A stretch of 64,000 nucleotides of DNA from positions 4,864,501 to 4,928,500 of the forward strand of contig CAKKNE010000002.1 in NCBI GenBank assembly GCA_918797485.1. Reading direction: 5' to 3'. The notes beneath the pieces were generated by a model. That model searched no databases, was not told the origin of the DNA, and saw nothing but the letters and a program-made list of their open reading frames with translations. Position 1 is the stretch's first letter. Each line of letters opens with the position of its first letter. Position numbers and translations under genes: made by a program. Below, in pieces: positions 8,323 through 17,479 of this stretch. This DNA comes from Pelagomonas calceolata. Its lineage: Eukaryota > Sar > Pelagophyceae > Pelagomonadales > Pelagomonadaceae.

Positions 8323-11300
8323 CTACCGCGGACTAGCCGCCAACCCCAACTGCCCCAAGACGGCCGCATCGCACGCCTCCAGCGCCTCCTGGACGGCCGG
8401 CGCGCCGACGCGGCCCGCGACGGCCTCGAGCGCCGACCGCGCGAGCGCCACCAGGTCCGTGCGCGCCCAGTCGTGCTCGGCGCGCCAGGCGCATAAAGCG
8501 TCGAGCGGGAGCTCTATGTTCGCGTCGTCGGCGTCGACGGGCGTCTCCAGCGTGGCGCGGTCGGCGACGCGCGGGCTCCGGCGCAGCGACGCGCCGGGCC
8601 CGCGGCGCACGGCCTCGTTCACCAAGGTTAAAGCCCCGTCCAGGTCCGCCAACAAGGCCTGGCCGTCGCCGCACGCGGCCAAGCGCAAACACGCGAGGGC
8701 GCCCGTGGCCGCGCGCGCCGCGAGGACGTCGCCGCTCGTTCCGTCGACGTCGGCGCCTTTCCGAGCCTCGCCGTCGTCGAAGTTTTGCGAGTCGCCCCGG
8801 ACGTGCTTGCGCGCGAGCCAGGCTCTATAGACGCCCAGGGCCCGGTCCTCGCCCAGGGCTTGCGCAAATTCCTGAGGAGAGTGGGCGCAGCACCGCGTCA
8901 GGACGGCGTAGTGTTGGGCCCGCACGCTCTCGGCCGTGCTGTCGTCCAGGGCGTCGTCGGCCAGTCTTTGCAGAGCGCCGTCGCCCAAACTGGTGGAACC
9001 AGGGATGACATCTCCCGAGATGGGGCTTCGGAGTGTTGTTGGGGTCCTGGTTGACAAAGCTGTAGAAGCGACGTCGGGCGCCACTAACAACAAAGCCTCC
9101 AACGCCTTGTCCACGTGGCCCGACGCCCGCCAGCTCACTTCCCCAGCTAAAGCGCTGCACGCGCGCGCGGCGCAGGTAATGGCTTCGACGCCGCAGCGTT
9201 CCGACCCCAGGATCGCGAGGCAATGGGCGACTTGCGCGACGTCCATGGCTAAGGCTAAATCGCGCGGCGGCGCGCAGAGCTTCTCGAGGGCCTGCGCCGG
9301 TTGGCGGCAGGCCTGGACGCAGGCGTCGTGGTCGTCCAAGGGTAGCGTCCTCAATGCGTCGAGCCAGAGCCTTGCGGCCGCCGGCGCGGCGCACAGCTCC
9401 ACGTCCCTCGAATCGTCGAGCAGTAACGCCACGAAGGCACAAGCCGTGACGGAGGCTTGCGACGACGACGGCGCGTTGCGCGCAGCAATGAGCGCCGCCC
9501 GGCAGCAGTCGGCGCAGGCGTCGATCAACGAAGGGGCATTGCCGTCGTTGACAATGCGCTCCCCGAGGGACGCGACGGCTCGCACGCGGTCCGCGGCTAT
9601 TGACGCGTGCTCCGGCGTCTTCGACGCTGCTACACAAGCCTCCGCCGCGGCGCGCAGGGCCGCCTCGGCGAGGTCGTCCGACGACTCGAGGAACGTCGAG
9701 GCGCGCTGTAGCGCCGCATCGAGGAGCGATGAACTGGGCGGGAAGCGCGCCGCGAAGCGGCGTACGACGTCTAGGGCCGCGGTGGCGACGGCCGCGTCCC
9801 CGTCATTTATATCTTCGACACAAACGTCAGCCAAAGCTTGTAAAGCGGCGCCGTTGGCTTCGATCGCCAGGGCCCAGCAGCGGCTCAGCCAGTACAGGCG
9901 CCGCCGGTAGGCGTTGACGCAGATATCAGAAGTGGATACGCTTCGTAGCTTGATCAGTAACGAGGGAAAGTAGCTCGCGAACAAGGAACCAACAGCTTGG
10001 TCGACGCCGGGCAGCGCATCTGTCAAAGACGCGGCCGACGTGCCGACGGCTCGTAACGAAGCGTCGGCCTCGGCGAAGAAAGCTCTACACTGCTGGACAG
10101 TGTCGCTCGACAACGTCGCTAACGCCCCGACGGCCTGCTCGACGGCCGCGCGCCGGTCGTCGCCGAAGGCTCTCTCGACAAGCATGCGAGATAGAGCAGA
10201 GTCGCCCGTCCGGTCCACGGCCAATAAGGATAGCAGGCACCGCTCGGCCGCCGCGCGCACCGCCCTACAACCGTCTGGCGCGTCCGTCGAATCGGCGTCG
10301 TACGCTTCCTCTTCGTAGATGTCGTCGTCGTAAGCGGCTTCTACCTCCCAGCCGTCGTCCGCGTGGAGGGCGTAGTCCTCCGGGTCATTTAAGTGCTCAT
10401 TGAGCTCCGACGGTTGCAAAGGCAAAGCTTCATTGAGACAGTACTGTGCCAATTTCGGACCGTGCGACCGCGCGAAGGCAATCAAGTCTGAATCGCCGTC
10501 GGCCGCCCTCCCTAAGGCGTCTCCACACAATTCTAAGCGAGCCACAGCACCGGCAGGCGTCAGGCCCGGCTCATCTAAAGCTGCAACAGCTCTTTGCAGG
10601 AACGGCGCCCCATAAGCCCGCGCAAATTCAGAATTGCGCCGCCACGCACTGAGAGGCACGACCACTGTTTGCAATTTACGTCGTTGCCTCGGAGCTGCGT
10701 CCGTGAACTCCGTGATGGCCCTCCGGTCCAACGCGAGAAAACAATCGTAGACCGTTGTAGCTGCCGCGTCGGCGTGATTGAGCAAACGCGTCGCGGCCTT
10801 GGCGAGGATGCGTATGGCGTCAATATCTGACGAAGACGACGCTTGCCTTAACGCCGCGGCGACGTCCGGTAATAATAGCGCCGCGTCCTCCCTGAGCACT
10901 CTTCTGTCTCTGGGTAAACCTTTGCGCGCCAGCTCCTTGACCACGGCGCCGAAGAGCCGCAACGCCCTTCCACTCCCACGCGAGTAGCTTGTTAAGTACA
11001 CAGAAGGCGCGTCCCGCCAGGTCGCGGGCCAGTCGTTTTTGGCGCATCGACGAGCACACAGTTCGAGCTGCGCGAAGACGCGCTCATCAGTTTCCTCGCC
11101 GGCGTCGTCGAGCAGCCACCTTCGGACAAGGTCCTTTTCCCGTTCGTCGACGGCGTTGCCTCTTCTAGGTCGCCAGCGCCTGCCTATCACGTTTTTGAGG
11201 CAGATCGCGGCTAATAATCTAGCACCGGTGGCCGCCTCGCCCTCGGCTCTCGCTTGCGCGACCTCGACCAACGCTTGGACATAGCCCGGCGACGGCCCGA

Positions 11301-11460
11301 CCTCCCACTCCGTGACCTTTTGTTCGGACTTGGATCTGATACTGCCACGGCCCTCGGCGACCATCACCAAAGCACCGTGCACCTGCGTCGCCGTGATGCG
11401 GCGGTTCGGTTTCGGGCTTCGAGGTGCCGGGTTGGCCGAGGCCTGCATCATGGCGCTCAT
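8323..11460 (-). CDS. Importin-beta family karyopherin, importin-11/Kap120-like
   Basis: This is a nuclear transport receptor that would carry cargo through nuclear pores under Ran-GTP control. It has 1045 residues, the usual size for importin-11. The N-terminal importin-beta domain is visible: a QKVTEWEV helix, then LLAAICLKNVIGRRWRPRR, which matches the 'LAVLYFKNGIDRYWR' block, and ERVFAQLELCARRCAKNDWPATW. The LARKGLPRDRRVL motif and the following helices match importin-11 better than importin-7/8. The rest is alpha-helical HEAT-like sequence with a central acidic loop near residues 380-400. One uninterrupted exon spans the whole gene. Family membership is confident; the importin-11 assignment is moderate. 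Confidence 0.78.
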   Translation of the reverse strand: MSAMMQASANPAPRSPKPNRRITATQVHGALVMVAEGRGSIRSKSEQKVTEWEVGPSPGYVQALVEVAQARAEGEAATGARLLAAICLKNVIGRRWRPRRGNAVDEREKDLVRRWLLDDAGEETDERVFAQLELCARRCAKNDWPATWRDAPSVYLTSYSRGSGRALRLFGAVVKELARKGLPRDRRVLREDAALLLPDVAAALRQASSSSDIDAIRILAKAATRLLNHADAAATTVYDCFLALDRRAITEFTDAAPRQRRKLQTVVVPLSAWRRNSEFARAYGAPFLQRAVAALDEPGLTPAGAVARLELCGDALGRAADGDSDLIAFARSHGPKLAQYCLNEALPLQPSELNEHLNDPEDYALHADDGWEVEAAYDDDIYEEEAYDADSTDAPDGCRAVRAAAERCLLSLLAVDRTGDSALSRMLVERAFGDDRRAAVEQAVGALATLSSDTVQQCRAFFAEADASLRAVGTSAASLTDALPGVDQAVGSLFASYFPSLLIKLRSVSTSDICVNAYRRRLYWLSRCWALAIEANGAALQALADVCVEDINDGDAAVATAALDVVRRFAARFPPSSSLLDAALQRASTFLESSDDLAEAALRAAAEACVAASKTPEHASIAADRVRAVASLGERIVNDGNAPSLIDACADCCRAALIAARNAPSSSQASVTACAFVALLLDDSRDVELCAAPAAARLWLDALRTLPLDDHDACVQACRQPAQALEKLCAPPRDLALAMDVAQVAHCLAILGSERCGVEAITCAARACSALAGEVSWRASGHVDKALEALLLVAPDVASTALSTRTPTTLRSPISGDVIPGSTSLGDGALQRLADDALDDSTAESVRAQHYAVLTRCCAHSPQEFAQALGEDRALGVYRAWLARKHVRGDSQNFDDGEARKGADVDGTSGDVLAARAATGALACLRLAACGDGQALLADLDGALTLVNEAVRRGPGASLRRSPRVADRATLETPVDADDANIELPLDALCAWRAEHDWARTDLVALARSALEAVAGRVGAPAVQEALEACDAAVLGQLGLAASPR

Positions 11461-11660
11461 CTTGTCTTCTTGCGATCGCTGCGGCGTGCGCGCGGGTGGC
11501 AGCTTGTGCTATGGCTGTACAGCTGCTCTGCTCCAAGGCGTTCCTGCGAGAAACGCCTCTGAATCCAAGAAGTTACAGTAGTCGCTCTCTCAAACCAGCA
11601 CTGCTTGCGTCAAACGATGCGGCGACCGCGAGTTTGCTTTGTTTGCTTTGCCAGGCATCC

Positions 11661-11683
11661 CTAGTATCTTACAGGGCGCTAGC
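11661..11683 (-). repeat. Promoter palindrome, copy 3
   Basis: CTAGTATCTTAC followed by GCGCTAGC, so the TGTAAGA-type core reads on the minus strand. It sits ~200 bp upstream of the importin start and beyond the 3' end of the next gene. Confidence 0.7.
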
Positions 11684-11749
11684 TCGCGGGGGATCCTCAA
11701 AGCGCGAAGTTGAGCCCACAGGTGCGTTTTTTATACAAAAAGACACAGA

Positions 11750-12676
11750 TTACTGATCATACCACATACCCGGGTGCGCCGGCCGCCGCGCCAGCAGCCG
11801 CGCGTCCGACGGCGGGACGAGGTGCGTCGACAGGCCGCCGTCCTCGAAGCTGCCGAAGCGGTCCTCGAGCACTTCGACGAAGACGTCGTCCATGGCGCTG
11901 TCGTAGCGCTCGCCCAGGTTTTTGCGCAGGCCCGCCGCGGCACGCCTCAGTAGCACGCCGGCCAACGCGTCGGCGCCCGTCCCGCCGTCTTCCGTCCAGT
12001 GCTTGTAGGCGTCGGAGGGACTCGACGCTTTCGATCCGCCGTCGATGGCCGCCCTCACTAAATCGCGGCACAATCTGACACGATCCTCGGCGGTGCGGTG
12101 GTGCGGCGAGGCCAATTGTTTTTTCGCCTCCAGGACCATGGCGAGCGCCTCTTGTAAAGCGGCGGGCACTGAGGCCTGTTCAACGACTGCGTCCCCGCTC
12201 GCGAGGACGATTCTGGCTTTATTTGCGAGGGCCGCGTCGTCGGCGCTACGCACCGCCGCGGACAGCAGGACCGCGGCCGAAATGCCAAGGCGCACGCGAT
12301 CACCGATTTCGTCGCCCGAGTCAGCCGCGGCCTCGGCCTCCTCGACGGAAATGATATTCCGGTCGAGGCACCGCTGCAGGAGCACCGCAGCTTGTCTGAA
12401 AAAGGACGCAATGACATGTTCGAACGCCGCTGTATCTCTAGCGTCGTGGCCGAACAAGCGTCGCAGCGCCACCAGCGACACGTTGCCAAACTCGAGCAGG
12501 CCCGCCTCGGCGCTGTCGAGCATCAATGCGGTCGCATCTCCGAACACATAATCAGGCTCGTCGTAGACGTAGCGCGCGATGAATTCGCCCGCCGTGTAGA
12601 GCGCCGTGTAGACGCCGACCATCGTCAGCAGGGGGTACTCGCGCGCGCAGTGCGCTAGGGTTTGGAGCGGCTTCAT
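11750..12676 (-). CDS. Unknown protein with one N-terminal membrane segment
   Basis: I do not recognise this 308-residue protein. Residues ~15-35 (YPLLTMVGVYTALYTAGEFIARY) form a probable membrane or matrix-targeting helix. The remainder is strongly alpha-helical and rich in Ala, Arg, Asp and Glu: a long first half with conserved-looking LEFGNVSLVALRRLFGHD, a helix-rich middle, and a C-terminal segment ending in RPAHPGMWYD. Its shape resembles mitochondrial or plastid envelope proteins of the Mpv17 kind only in a general way; the family motifs are not evident. The single exon begins at a clear ATG. Confidence 0.6.
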   Translation of the reverse strand: MKPLQTLAHCAREYPLLTMVGVYTALYTAGEFIARYVYDEPDYVFGDATALMLDSAEAGLLEFGNVSLVALRRLFGHDARDTAAFEHVIASFFRQAAVLLQRCLDRNIISVEEAEAAADSGDEIGDRVRLGISAAVLLSAAVRSADDAALANKARIVLASGDAVVEQASVPAALQEALAMVLEAKKQLASPHHRTAEDRVRLCRDLVRAAIDGGSKASSPSDAYKHWTEDGGTGADALAGVLLRRAAAGLRKNLGERYDSAMDDVFVEVLEDRFGSFEDGGLSTHLVPPSDARLLARRPAHPGMWYDQ

Positions 12677-13152
12677 ACTTGTGAATCTTGCTTTTTACGC
12701 TTGCGCGTGTCTGGTTTTACTTGTCAAAGAGCGCTTGTGGTGCGCATGTGATTTTGACGTCTCGCAGCCTCCAGCTCGGCACCGCTTTGTTATCGAACGA
12801 CTGTCGACCACTCGTGGAGGATTCCTTTGGACTCCGAGCCAATTCTGTCGTGCGCACGGCGCGTATAAGACTCAAGCGCGGGCGGCCGAGCTAGCGGCAT
12901 GTAAGACACTAGCAAGCAAGCAGGCGGGCGCAAAAGCTTGCTGATTGCTGCGCGGAGCAACCGGTTGCACGTAAAGACGTACTCCGTGGACCACTGCCAA
13001 GGCAGCACTTGCTGCCGCGACCGCGCTCCGCCGCTCGTGCTGTGCCCACAAGGTAACCCTACCACTCACTGCCAAGCAGCACTCGCTGGCCGCGCGTCGC
13101 CGCACGCCGTCGCCGCGACACGCCGAGCAGTCGCCGCGACCGCTAAGGCAAT
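12677..13152. other. Divergent promoter region
   Basis: This is 476 bp between the unknown membrane protein and TFIIH p52. It contains one promoter palindrome and, at 13104-13119, ACGCCGTCGCCGCGAC. The latter motif recurs in other 5' leaders and introns. No coding sequence is seen. Confidence 0.5.
12890..12913 (+). repeat. Promoter palindrome, copy 4 (consensus-like)
   Basis: GCTAGCGGCATGTAAGACAC then TAGC, the best representative of the family. It lies ~215 bp upstream of the left gene and ~240 bp upstream of TFIIH p52. Confidence 0.8.
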
Positions 13153-14532
13153 ATGTCCACGGGCCTCGGCCTCAACATCATCAAGACCCTCGACCGCGCC
13201 GCCAAAGATAGGTTGTACGGCGCCACCAATGAAGAGGACGCCGTGAGCGCTGGAAATGAATGGACGGTCAAAGCCGTCTTCGGCATGCTCGCTCCGCTCG
13301 AACAGCAGATCGTACTGAGGTTATTAGTGTGCGGCGAGGCGGGCGTCGACATCACGTTGGCGCGGAACTGGGTTACGGTGAGCGGTTCGTTCGCTAGAGC
13401 GGTGGCGGTCCTTGAGTCATTGAGGATCGTGGAGGCTCTGGATGGTGCTAAAAAGCTAAGAATCCCGACGGCATTTAGTACGAATCTCGGGAAGGCCTTG
13501 GCGGGCAATACCGAGGAGCCCTGGAGGTTGCAAGGTATTACGAACGACAAGAAACCCCCTACTCTAGACCAGCTCGACCAGTGGACGCGGTGGCGGTGGA
13601 CCAATGTTTTACTGTTCCTAACAGGAGAAGATCTGGACGAGACGGCGATCCCGCCGCAATGTGCCCAGGACTTTTTGAAAGGTGCTCAATTAATGACTCC
13701 TATCGAAGGCGGTATGTTGGAAATTACGGGTCGAGGTGTGGACTTTCTGCTGAAACCGCGAGCGGAGCAGGTCTGGGTGCTGGTCGACGAGTATTTGGCG
13801 AATCACGCTCCACAAAATGATCGGGGCGACGTCGTGGCTTTGATTTTATCTTTAGCATACACGACTGTTGGTCGATCTTACGCTATCGCTGAATTAAGTG
13901 ACCCGCAGCAGCGGGCTCTTGAAGTGTTGTTTGCTCTCGGTCTCATATTCAGGAGGAAGGAGACCTCCTCAAGATTCTACCCGACGTCGATAGGCGCGGG
14001 CGTCGCGTTCGGCTCGGACGAAAAGGCCGACACGGGCGGCGTGTCCATCCTCGTGCAGACGAATTTTCAAGTGGTGGCCTACACGGACGCGACGCAAGCT
14101 TCCGCTTCGTTGGTCCTGAACACGCTGGGGTTGTTTTGCGAGATCAAGGTGCGGCTGCCCAACGTCGTCGTGGGCGCCATCACGCGCGACATCGTCAAGA
14201 ACTGCATCACGCAGCGCCAGATTCGTTGTGGTCAGATTCTGAAATTCCTCGAAACGCACGCGCACCCGCTGACGGCGAAGAATCAATCTCCGATCCCGCC
14301 GAACGTGCGCGACCAGATCATCCTGTGGGCCGGCGAGGACCAGCGCGTGGCGTTCCGGCAAGGATGGTTGTTAGAATGTAGAACGGACGACGGCTTCCAT
14401 GCTGCTGTGAAGGCGGCGAAAACTGTTCACTGGCGGAGTGTAGGTAGGCGACGGTTGTTTGTGGACGACGCGGACCGGGAGCGGTGCCTCGTCGCCGCTG
14501 CGGAAAGTGGCGGGGCGATGGATGTGGGGTAA
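13153..14532 (+). CDS. TFB2: TFIIH core subunit p52/Tfb2
   Basis: Tfb2 (human GTF2H4/p52) anchors and stimulates the XPB helicase within TFIIH, used for promoter opening and nucleotide excision repair. The 459-residue length matches the family (about 460-510). Visible family blocks include EQQIVLRLLVCGEAGV, the RWTNVLLFLTGE segment, ITGRGVDFLLKPRAEQVW near residue 200, and the highly conserved FALGLIFRRKETSSRFYPT. After these come ILVQTNFQVVAYT, the NVVVGAITRDIVKNCIT segment and the C-terminal DQIILWAGEDQRV. The gene has no intron. ACGCCGTCGCCGCGAC lies 34 bp before the ATG and a near-perfect complement lies 19-32 bp after the stop. Confidence 0.95.
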   Translation: MSTGLGLNIIKTLDRAAKDRLYGATNEEDAVSAGNEWTVKAVFGMLAPLEQQIVLRLLVCGEAGVDITLARNWVTVSGSFARAVAVLESLRIVEALDGAKKLRIPTAFSTNLGKALAGNTEEPWRLQGITNDKKPPTLDQLDQWTRWRWTNVLLFLTGEDLDETAIPPQCAQDFLKGAQLMTPIEGGMLEITGRGVDFLLKPRAEQVWVLVDEYLANHAPQNDRGDVVALILSLAYTTVGRSYAIAELSDPQQRALEVLFALGLIFRRKETSSRFYPTSIGAGVAFGSDEKADTGGVSILVQTNFQVVAYTDATQASASLVLNTLGLFCEIKVRLPNVVVGAITRDIVKNCITQRQIRCGQILKFLETHAHPLTAKNQSPIPPNVRDQIILWAGEDQRVAFRQGWLLECRTDDGFHAAVKAAKTVHWRSVGRRRLFVDDADRERCLVAAAESGGAMDVG

Positions 14533-14789
14533 ATTTAGTACGTTAGTCTGCGCGGCGATGGCGTCACTCGGGGGCGTGGTACTTACTCGGTCGCGGGCGC
14601 CGCGCGACGACGACGCGGGGGTTCGCCGAGCCAGAACTTGCACACGAGGTGGGCGAGCGGGTCGGGGAGGCCCGGCGACGCCGGCACCTTCGCCGCGGCG
14701 CGCGTCCTATGGTGTCGATTGGCATCGCGCAGACGTTCATCTTCGACTTTATATTATTTCGGCGGTCTCACCGGCCGGCGCTCCGCAAG

Positions 14790-15419
14790 ATGACCCTCGA
14801 CTGGTTCCAGAAGCTCGCGGCGGCGTGTCGAGCAGCAGCGGAGGCGGCGGCGACCATCAACGCGGCCGAACCCGACGATGACGCCGTCGCGGCGGCGTCT
14901 CACGCCGCGGAGGACCTCGCCAAGGCCAGTAAGGGTGCTCAAGCGACCTTTGGTGTGGCCAAATTTGAGCCGCCCTGCCAGCGACCCTTCGACGCCGCCG
15001 GCTTCGAGCACCTGCTGGACGCCCAGGCGGCGGCCGGGTCTGCGATGACGACGCTGGCCGGCGCGATCAAAACTTATGTGGGGACGCGCGAGGACCACCG
15101 GTCGCGCATGCTGCTCCACGCGACGAAGCGGCTCGCCGACCAGGCCGACGCGGCGGCCGCGGCGGCACCGGCAGATCTGCCCACGGTCCTGGCCGCGTTC
15201 GAGGACGTGCGCGTGGCGCTCCTCCGCGCGCGCGAGGAGGCCTGGGACGCGTATTTCGACCGGGAGAATCCGCAACCCCTCGACGAGGCGATCGGCAACG
15301 AGGCGAGTCTGGCGCGGATGACCGCACTGGGCGCCGTCGAGACTGTGTGCTTCCACGTAGCGCGCGCGGCTGGCGAGGTCGACAACCTCGGGCTTCCTCC
15401 TCCGAAGAAGGATGATTAA
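14790..15419 (+). CDS. Unknown Ala-rich helical protein
   Basis: I do not recognise this protein. The frame is open from 14649, but the first 46 residues are Arg-rich and resemble 5' leader sequence. The start MTLDWFQKLAA at 14790 gives 209 residues of amphipathic helix; a start at 14709 (MVSIGIAQTF) is also possible and would add a hydrophobic leader. Helices recur as DAAGFEHLLDAQAAAGSAM, LHATKRLADQADAAAAAA and AFEDVRVALLRAREEAWDAYF. The protein ends in PPPKKDD. No catalytic motif is seen. The stop is 10 bp from the stop of the converging CW/AP2 gene. Confidence 0.55.
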   Translation: MTLDWFQKLAAACRAAAEAAATINAAEPDDDAVAAASHAAEDLAKASKGAQATFGVAKFEPPCQRPFDAAGFEHLLDAQAAAGSAMTTLAGAIKTYVGTREDHRSRMLLHATKRLADQADAAAAAAPADLPTVLAAFEDVRVALLRAREEAWDAYFDRENPQPLDEAIGNEASLARMTALGAVETVCFHVARAAGEVDNLGLPPPKKDD

Positions 15420-15429
15420 TCACAACAAA

Positions 15430-16985
15430 CTACTTATAAAATCCCGCGTCCCCCGCGTCTATTTTCTTCCGCCGCTTGGCCGGCTTCTTCAAGCGCTTCT
15501 TCTCCTCCTTCTCCAGCCGCCGCTGCTCGCGGAGCGCCTCCTTCTCCTCCCGCAGCCGAATCTTCTCGTCGCGCTGGCGCGCCTTCTCGGCCTCTTGCTC
15601 CATCTGTTTTTGCTTCGCTTCGGCGACGTACGGTAGACTCTCGGGGATGAGCTCGGGGAAATTCAACAACGCCGCGGCCTCGACGCCGAGCTTCGACCAG
15701 ATGGCTCTATCATACGCCTTCGCGGCGTCCGCCGGCGCCGCGTAACTTCCGAGGTGGATCGGCTGCCCCCCTATGCTGATTTGGGAGTACCAGGCGTTGA
15801 TGGAGCCCTGGTACACTCCCCTATATTTTCTTTGATCCGGATGCGCCGTGTGCTTCGGCCTTCTTTCTTTATCTCTTTCTAGGAACTGTGATAAGGCGTC
15901 GAGGTCGTCTTGTTCAAACCCCAAAGCGTCCAGCGCCGTCAGGACGTCCTGCGGGCCTATTGTTTGTCTTTTGTTTTCCAAACACACGTCCGTCGCGGCA
16001 TAAGTAACGGTCATCGCGAATAGACCGCCCGCGCGCGCCAGGGCCGCCTGGAGCTCCGGGTCTTTTGATTCTTTGGGTCCTAGAAACCGTTTCGTGAGTT
16101 TTGCGGTCGTCGAGCGCGGCAGCTCAAATTCCAGAGCGTTTTTTGAGGCGAGACGCTCGTCGCCATAACTCACAGGTAACACGTCCGCGTCGAGCTGGGC
16201 CTGGGCCGCCGCCGCGGCCTCGGCTTCGGCTAGCGCGTCGTTGTTGGGCTCTGGCGACGGGCTCTGGCGCACGGGTGCCGCGGCGGGCGCGACTTCTTCG
16301 GGGTCGGAGCACTGGCTTCGCTGCGGGTCCCAGCGGTTCATGGAACAGAACCAGCGCTCGGGCAATGAAGCGACGTCGACGTGCGCCGGCAACCTTCGCC
16401 TGTGGGTGTACCGTCGCCGACGGGATCGAAGCAAATCCTAGTGACCGATACGCGATTCGAACGCGTAACCTTCAGGACTGGAATCTGACGCGCTACCGTT
16501 GCGCCAATCGGTCGAAGGCAAGGATGTACGAGGACGCCGGTGCGGTACCACTTCTGACAGCCGTCGCATTGGACCCATTGCGGCGCCGCCTCCGGTGCGG
16601 GCGGCGGCACCGCCGGCGCGGGCCCGCCCCTGCCGCGGCCGCGGCCTCGTCCGCGACCGCGTCCTCGGCCGCCGCGGCCTCGGCCACCGCGGCCGCCGCG
16701 GCTTGGTGCGGGTGTGCTGCTCTCAGCCGCCCCGACCGGGAGTCGGATCGTCAGCTTGCGCTGCGGCGGCGCCGCCGCGGCCCCCGGCAGGGCGTGGAAC
16801 GGGTCCATGGCCTCGTGAGCGTTCGGCAGCGCGCGTGGCGGGCCCTGGTCTACATCCGGAGGCGGCGGCGGCGCGGCAAAGGGGTTCGACGGCATGCCTC
16901 CTGCAGGCGCGGGCGGCAGCGGCGCGCGTGGCGGGCCCTGGCCTGCAGCTGGAGGCTGTGCCCAAGGATACGGCCCGTGATCCAT
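15430..16985 (-). CDS. CW zinc finger - POLE3/NF-YB-type histone fold - AP2 domain fusion protein
   Basis: Two exons, 16985-16549 and 16399-15430, encode 468 residues. The splice (TG|GTACC...CCACAG|GCG) restores the CW-finger signature: exon 1 ends in WVQCDGCQK and exon 2 supplies WRRLP, LPERWFC and the last Cys. CW fingers read methylated H3K4. Then comes a histone fold starting FELPRSTTAKLTKRFL and ending KRQTIGPQDVLTALDALGF, close to Pol-epsilon subunit POLE3/Dpb4. Near residues 350-410 is an AP2 domain (KYRGVYQGSINAWYSQI, HLGSYAAPADAAKAYDRAI, NFPEL). The N-terminus is Pro/Ala-rich with RGG repeats, and the C-terminus is a charged coiled coil with NLS-like Lys/Arg runs. Together this suggests a nuclear chromatin-reading DNA-binding protein (inference). 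The 149-nt intron holds a tRNA gene. Confidence 0.85.
16442..16513 (-). tRNA. trnW: tRNA-Trp (CCA), nested in an intron
   Basis: The 72-nt cloverleaf includes the discriminator A. The acceptor stem GACCGAT/ATCGGTC and the T-arm ACGCG-TTCGAAT-CGCGT are perfectly paired. The D-arm is GCGC-AACGGTA-GCGC. The anticodon loop TTCCAGT puts CCA at 34-36 (plus coordinates 16481-16479). The anticodon stem TCAGA/CCTGA has four pairs and one A-C mismatch next to the loop. The sequence closely follows eukaryotic nuclear tRNA-Trp. It has no intron of its own, and only a short T-run follows. It lies in the same direction as, and wholly inside, the 149-nt intron of the CW/AP2 gene, with 35 nt before it and 42 nt after. 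Confidence 0.9.
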
Positions 16986-17479
16986 TTCTCAGGTGTTTGG
17001 TAATCAGCCGTTCGATATCGCGTTGCCGCGCCGCTGTTTACAGACAGAGCTTCGTGTGAGGGCCCTGCTCACAGCAGGTGTGCGGGGCGATGCCTTGCAC
17101 GATCAGTGTAAAAAATTGGACGTATGGACGCAGCGGCCCAGTCCGGCGGCGGCTACGAGAGCTTGCGCCGGAGGAATTGGGAGCAGCGACGGCATGCCCC
17201 AATATGTTCATTGCCTATCTAGGTAAATAATGGTACCGTACCGTATGGTACCTGCCGGTACGCGTCGCCGCCCGCCCGCAACAAAGCTCGGAGCGGTCAC
17301 CATCGCCAGCAAGGCTGCTGCGAGGTATCGGAGCGGTACCCTAGTAGGAGCCCATCGAGGCGGCGTCCATCCAGCGCCCAAAACGCGCTGCCAAATCGAC
17401 GCGTGCCGCGCTCAGTCGACGCCAGCCACACTTTCACGCGTTACAGAAAGACCGAGACCCATCAGGGGCAGCCAGAACC
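16986..17479. other. Divergent promoter region with GGTAC-rich cluster
   Basis: This 494-bp region lies between the CW/AP2 gene and the TEX47-like gene. GGTACC/GGTACG/CGTACC words cluster at 17229-17262 with another GGTACC at 17335. No copy of the GCTAG palindrome occurs here. Confidence 0.5.
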
